DNA from: Drosophila persimilis
Lineage: Eukaryota > Arthropoda > Insecta > Diptera > Drosophilidae
Direction of reading: 5' to 3'
Assembly (NCBI RefSeq): GCF_003286085.1
Contig: NW_020825298.1
Span: 8,308,001-8,372,000, forward strand
Length of the DNA stretch: 64,000 nt
Shown one piece after another: positions 60,996-64,000 of this stretch. The notes under the pieces were generated by a model. The model searched no databases and was not told the DNA's origin. It worked only from the letters and a program-made list of their open reading frames with translations. A program made the translations under genes and the position numbers. Numbering within the stretch: the first letter of the stretch is position 1; every line of letters begins with the position of its first letter.

Positions 60996-63900
60996 AGTTT
61001 ACTCCCTTGCAATGGCATCCTGGAGTGCCTGGCTCGATTCAGTGCTTCCTTGATGGCGATTGACTATTTGATAGTTCTCAAAGTCATCAAAGGAGAGCCC
61101 CCACAGCTGGTGCCAGACTTTGAGACATCTTTCACGATTGTTTTAGCACAAAGTAATCCTTCAAGTACGCCTTTTTTCATGCCCTGCCACTGGCCTGTTC
61201 GAATCGCACCTAAATCATTGTTAGCTCCATCATTATTTACAGTTTAATTGCAACAATTTCCTGATTTGATGGCCAGCCAAACTCCATCTCATGCGAGGTC
61301 ATAAAAGCATTCGTGCCGCAGTGGCAGCAACAATGATGGTGCCCCTGCATCGGGGCAGAGGGAGAGAGAGAGGAGTGGCAATATGATGCCACAGTTTTTA
61401 TGTGAGCACCGAAAAACAATCCACGGAACATGCAGGATGTGCTCTCCGGCCTCGCGCTTGCCACTTGCCACATGCCCCAGTGGCTGAGGCAGGGAGGACC
61501 ATCATCATCGCTCAGACCAGTTGCCCGCCAGTCAAATCAATTGGCTGCAAATAAAAAAGCCAACAAACACATAAAGAGACCCCGCCACACATCCACATGG
61601 TCATGCACGTTTCCCGCTCCGCCGGAAGACCGGGAAAGGACTCTACAAATACAAATAAATCGCAGCATTTCCGCAACGGTCATGCTCTCCCGCTTTTATG
61701 ATTATTATATAAATTTTCCCTTGAAATGTCATAAAAAGCCAAAGCAAATAAAAAGCATCCATCGAGAGATGCTCCTGCCCCCTCTGCTGCTCCTCCCCCT
61801 CCTTGCAGCTTTCTCTTCATTTGGTTTGGGGTTTTCGCTGTACTCTTCCACAGAGAGAGGGTGTATCCAAGAGGTATCTAAACTGTGAGGAGAGCACTTC
61901 TGTCGCCAGATCCTCTAGGGTATCTGAGGCTTCGTTTCGGCCACTATTCCGCCGTACATGTTATGTTTTTTCCCCTCCTGTTGATGATGGGAAAATGAAA
62001 ATGCGCACGTCATTCGCTTTTCGTCAGCGAGGCGGAGAGGGGGAGTAGGTGAAGGGCCAGTGTTAGACACATGTCTCTCTTCATCTCTCTCTCTTTCTCT
62101 CCCTCCCTCTGTCTCTGGCCAATATTCAAATGCGGTTGGTTTGTCCGCCTCCTGGCCTCCTGCCCTCCTGGGCAGTGGGCCAACTTATTAAGTTGTTAAA
62201 ACATGATTTGTGGCCTCTGCAGCCCGCAAGGGGGCGGCCCTGGGGCGGGGTGAAAACTGAAAATCCAAGTGTTGCTGCCCGTGTGCTTAGTAGATTTTTC
62301 TTCCAGCAGCTTATGAATTATGAAAGTTTTTCCTTTTTTTTTTTTTGGTAGAGGGGGGATGTGTGTGTGTGTGTGTGTGTTGGCCACGCGTGTTGGCCAT
62401 AAACGGCTCGCTTTATGGGCCGCAGAGCCAGGCAAATTGAAAGTGAAAAGTTAAGTTGCGTTGAATGGGGCCTGGGAGTGGGCCAGAAGAGCCCGCCTGA
62501 GAGCTGAGAGCGGTCCAGTGCTAAGCCTCATTGGGGTTGCGTTATGAGGCATGAAAACCAGGCCAAAATGCACGCACAGCCACAGGCCGAGAGCGAGTGG
62601 AAAGTGGAGTGAAAGTGGCACTGAAAGCCAGCCAATTATCCACTTTTGAAAGTCTACGCTAAATAAATCACTAAAGAAAATATGTGCTTTTCATATTAAA
62701 TGCATAATCTTTTGTCAAATGAAAATTGCTGCATGGAAAAACTAGCAGATTGATGAAAGGAAAATGTATAAAAATTTAAGTGGAAATTTATTGAAAAATG
62801 AGAAAAAACGGGGTGATAAAATTCAGGTTTAATATTAAAATATAAATCAGGGAATTGCAGCAAAGGAAAATGATAGAAAATACAAAAAAAAAAGGAGTCG
62901 CGGCACAAGGGACTCAACACTAGGATACCAATGATACCAGTGTTGATTAATAGTGTTGGATAGCCAGGTGTTTAAAGAGTCAAGCGACAGGATCGCTTTC
63001 TAGCTTTAATGATTGTTGATGCGACTTCTATGAAGTCTTTTCCTACGGCTCGAAGGACCAAAAGTATCTATAGTTCTGCCCTTACAGTGTCCTCGCATTG
63101 TGACTGTTATCCATGTACTCTATTTAAGTACACGGTAGCTCTTATTCCTAGAAAATCTCAACTCCTTTTTGTGTGTTTCCTTTGCGACACTCACAATACT
63201 AGGACTCTTTCGCTAGCACAGCTTGATTGGGCAATTTGTAAATTACTTTTAAATTTTTTACGCTCTCCAGTCCGCTTCAGTCCGAGAAAGTCCTTCACTT
63301 TGTGGGGTACTTCCAATTCATTAGAGAGCCGCATGGCACCGAGAGAGCTTGGGGAAAATGTTAATGATTTCCGTAAACATGGCCAAACAAATAACGAGGC
63401 GACGGAAAGAGCGTTGATTTTTGTTTTTTATGGCTCACTTAAAACGAAACGGAAATAGTGAAGGAGTGGGGCTGTGGGGCTGTGAGTGTGGGAAGAAAGG
63501 CCACGAATGGCAGCAAAGTAAAAGGAGAGCCGGACCCGGACCAGGACCAGGCGGACAGCCAGTTTTTAACGTGTTAATGCCAAGGCGGCGGCTAACAAGT
63601 AGACAAACAAAGCGGCAAAAAAAGGAGAAAGTAACACAGAAAAAGTGTCGGAAAATTGTATAGCAGGGGGTGTTGCAGGGAAAGCAAGAAAGATGGAGGG
63701 AGAGAGTGAGAGTGAGAGTGGGAAATGACTCCGATGAGAAATGAAACGAAATGAAATCAACGCCAGTATTATTTGTCGTGTCTCTCTCCCCTAAGAGACA
63801 ATCTCTCTCCTTGGACTTCCCTTTTTTTCTCTCCCTCAGAAAATTGCTTCTTGCTTTTTGCCTGCGGCATCTGCATCTGTATCTGTATCAGTGAGCATCT

Positions 63901-63924
63901 GTGTGTGTGTGTGTGTGTGTGTGT
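63901..63924. repeat. TG dinucleotide microsatellite
   Basis: Twelve GT units. Confidence 0.95.
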
Positions 63925-64000
63925 CTTTCCACAAATGAAATTTAATTGCAAAAATAATAAAAACAAAGATAGAACAATAACAACCAGAAGAACAACTTCA

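Larger units (their letters stand above)
53863..64000. other. Non-coding stretch, about 10 kb
   Basis: No gene is supported. The stretch contains a GCTCCTCCTCCT run at 56150-56226, the GAC array, CA runs near 58228-58278, GGAGCAGCA runs near 59850-59880, a G-rich tract at 60185-60224 and TG runs near 62359 and 63901. It also holds a perfect DREF site at 57462, a TATA-type promoter candidate at 59354 and a tandem duplication at 60715. Long open frames at 56027-56641 are translations of low-complexity DNA. Confidence 0.5.

Noticed and set aside
1..64000. Prokaryotic-type features (operons, CRISPR, riboswitches)
   Set aside because: Introns, poly-A signals, microsatellites and a Drosophila-type cyclin show this is insect nuclear DNA.

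Overview
This window reads as nuclear DNA from a Drosophila species, most probably of the obscura group. That assignment is an inference. It rests on a Cyclin B copy very close to the Drosophila protein, introns of about 55-60 bp, dense CA/TG, GA/CT and CTG-type microsatellites, and many long poly-C/poly-G runs. Coding density is very low. I find six intact protein-coding genes, two further coding exons of long minus-strand gene(s) that I cannot name, one well-delimited DNA transposon, and a few short repeats. Most of the sequence looks like long introns or intergenic DNA.

Layout. 157-699 (-): an intronless centrin/caltractin-like EF-hand gene. 1389-2147 (-): a 253-codon exon of an unrecognised Gly/Ser-rich protein, ending in a good splice donor. 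3349-3461: eight TATCG motifs in 113 bp. 4548-5745: a Transib-like transposon with perfect 36-bp inverted ends and a CACCG target duplication. 11170-11735: a degenerate CTG-rich array. 21996-22765 (+): two tandem Kunitz inhibitor genes, followed by a third copy of their upstream DNA without a gene. 36092-37209 (+): two adjacent genes for secreted proteins sharing a 13-cysteine framework I do not recognise. 45897-45963 (-): a 67-nt internal micro-exon with excellent splice sites. 52813-53862 (-): an intronless, shortened Cyclin B copy with an altered destruction box. 60715-60995: a tandem duplication. Three very short TA-flanked inverted-repeat elements lie at 46888, 50314 and 56261.

How they relate. 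The 1.4-2.1 kb exon and the 45.9 kb micro-exon lie on the same strand, so they may belong to one gene more than 45 kb long. The other genes would then sit in its introns. The reading phases of the two exons do not join directly, so this is a working model. The two same-strand nested genes (centrin-like, cyclin-like) are intronless and look like retrocopies. The four opposite-strand genes are two tandem pairs of small secreted cysteine-rich proteins, each with one short phase-1 intron. No RNA gene, CRISPR array or prokaryotic feature was found.
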